32,160 bases of DNA from Chryseobacterium sp. 39-10 (GTDB lineage Bacteria > Bacteroidota > Bacteroidia > Flavobacteriales > Weeksellaceae). Shown piece after piece: positions 31,961 to 32,160 of this stretch. The stretch covers positions 44,913 through 77,072 of the forward strand of contig MKTK01000031.1 in the NCBI GenBank assembly GCA_001898255.1, written 5' to 3'. How positions within the stretch are numbered: the stretch's first letter is position 1; every line of letters begins with the position of its first letter. The notes under the pieces were generated by a model, which saw only the letters and a list, made by a program, of their open reading frames with translations, did not search any database and was not told where the DNA came from. The translations under genes and the position numbers were made by a program.

Positions 31961-32160
31961 CTAATCCCTTCTTCCACTCAGCATTGATGCGAAATAAATA
32001 AGCTGTGCAAGAGATCCTAATGCGGCAACAACATAAGTTCTTGCTGCCCATTTCAATGAATCTTGTGCAGCTTCATGCTCGCTTCTGTCCAACGTACCTG
32101 AACTCTCAAGCCATTTTAGTGCGCGGTTGCTTGCATCATACTCTACTGGCAGCGTAACAA
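31961..32160 (-). CDS. membrane zinc metallopeptidase, 3' end
   Basis: The last 66 codons of a gene entering from the right edge, ending in TAG at 31961-31963. The translation begins TLPVEYDASNRALKWLESSG, continues TLDRSEHEAAQDSLKWAARTY and ends VVAALGSLAQLIYFASML. This is the C-terminus of the YugP-type (PF04298) membrane metallopeptidase, including the last transmembrane span. The HExxH site lies outside the window. It converges with the YigZ-type gene across about 60 bases. Confidence 0.8.
   Translation of the reverse strand, partial: VTLPVEYDASNRALKWLESSGTLDRSEHEAAQDSLKWAARTYVVAALGSLAQLIYFASMLSGRRD

Overview
The window looks like chromosomal DNA of a Bacteroidota flavobacterium, most likely from the Chryseobacterium/Weeksellaceae group. 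This rests on moderate A+T content, several TAnnTTTG-type -7 promoter boxes close to start codons, three secreted proteins with type IX secretion (T9SS) C-terminal tails, and a run of housekeeping genes with flavobacterial protein features. The taxonomic call is inference; there is no rRNA in the window.

Layout. (a) 1-453: intergenic DNA that opens with a GC-rich, internally duplicated element. (b) 454-2793, plus strand: hpt, adk, obg (purine salvage, adenylate kinase, ribosome-associated GTPase). (c) 2932-4544: a secreted 21-residue leucine-rich-repeat protein whose T9SS tail is broken by an apparent one-base G deletion. (d) 4785-8153: ku and ligD, a two-gene bacterial NHEJ module. (e) 8306-9325, minus: secreted alpha/beta hydrolase. 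(f) 9407-20660, minus: a defence-type accessory region. In transcription order it holds a WYL regulator, VWA protein, ASCH protein, HIRAN protein, GIY-YIG nuclease, hsdM, a chimeric DUF1016/RecG-like-tail gene, a 23-codon echo of the hsdM 3' end, hsdS and hsdR. (g) 20834-21381, minus: tRNA with CAT anticodon and methylmalonyl-CoA epimerase. (h) 21519-31900, plus: rbfA, a LolC/E-type permease, two secreted endonuclease I paralogues each followed by a strong terminator, aroE, a DUF349 protein, a small exported protein, ribD and a YigZ/IMPACT protein. (i) 31961-end, minus: the 3' end of a membrane zinc metallopeptidase gene.

The most unusual part is 12.1-18.1 kb. Four clusters of GC-rich palindromes (arms GGTGGCT/AGCCACC) lie between or inside the restriction-modification genes. 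They are translated in frame in HsdM, replace the usual end of HsdS, and surround the GIY-YIG gene. A different 8-bp-stem palindrome is inserted in frame in the HsdR nuclease domain. Between hsdM and hsdS sits a chimeric gene flanked by 38-bp imperfect direct copies of the hsdM 3' end. One copy forms a tiny ORF whose start and stop overlap its neighbours by one base, apparently keeping hsdS translationally coupled. The locus therefore reads as a Type I R-M system that has exchanged cargo genes and been peppered with mobile palindromes while keeping open reading frames. The WYL-VWA-ASCH-HIRAN set upstream may be a second, undescribed module, but no function can be assigned from sequence alone.
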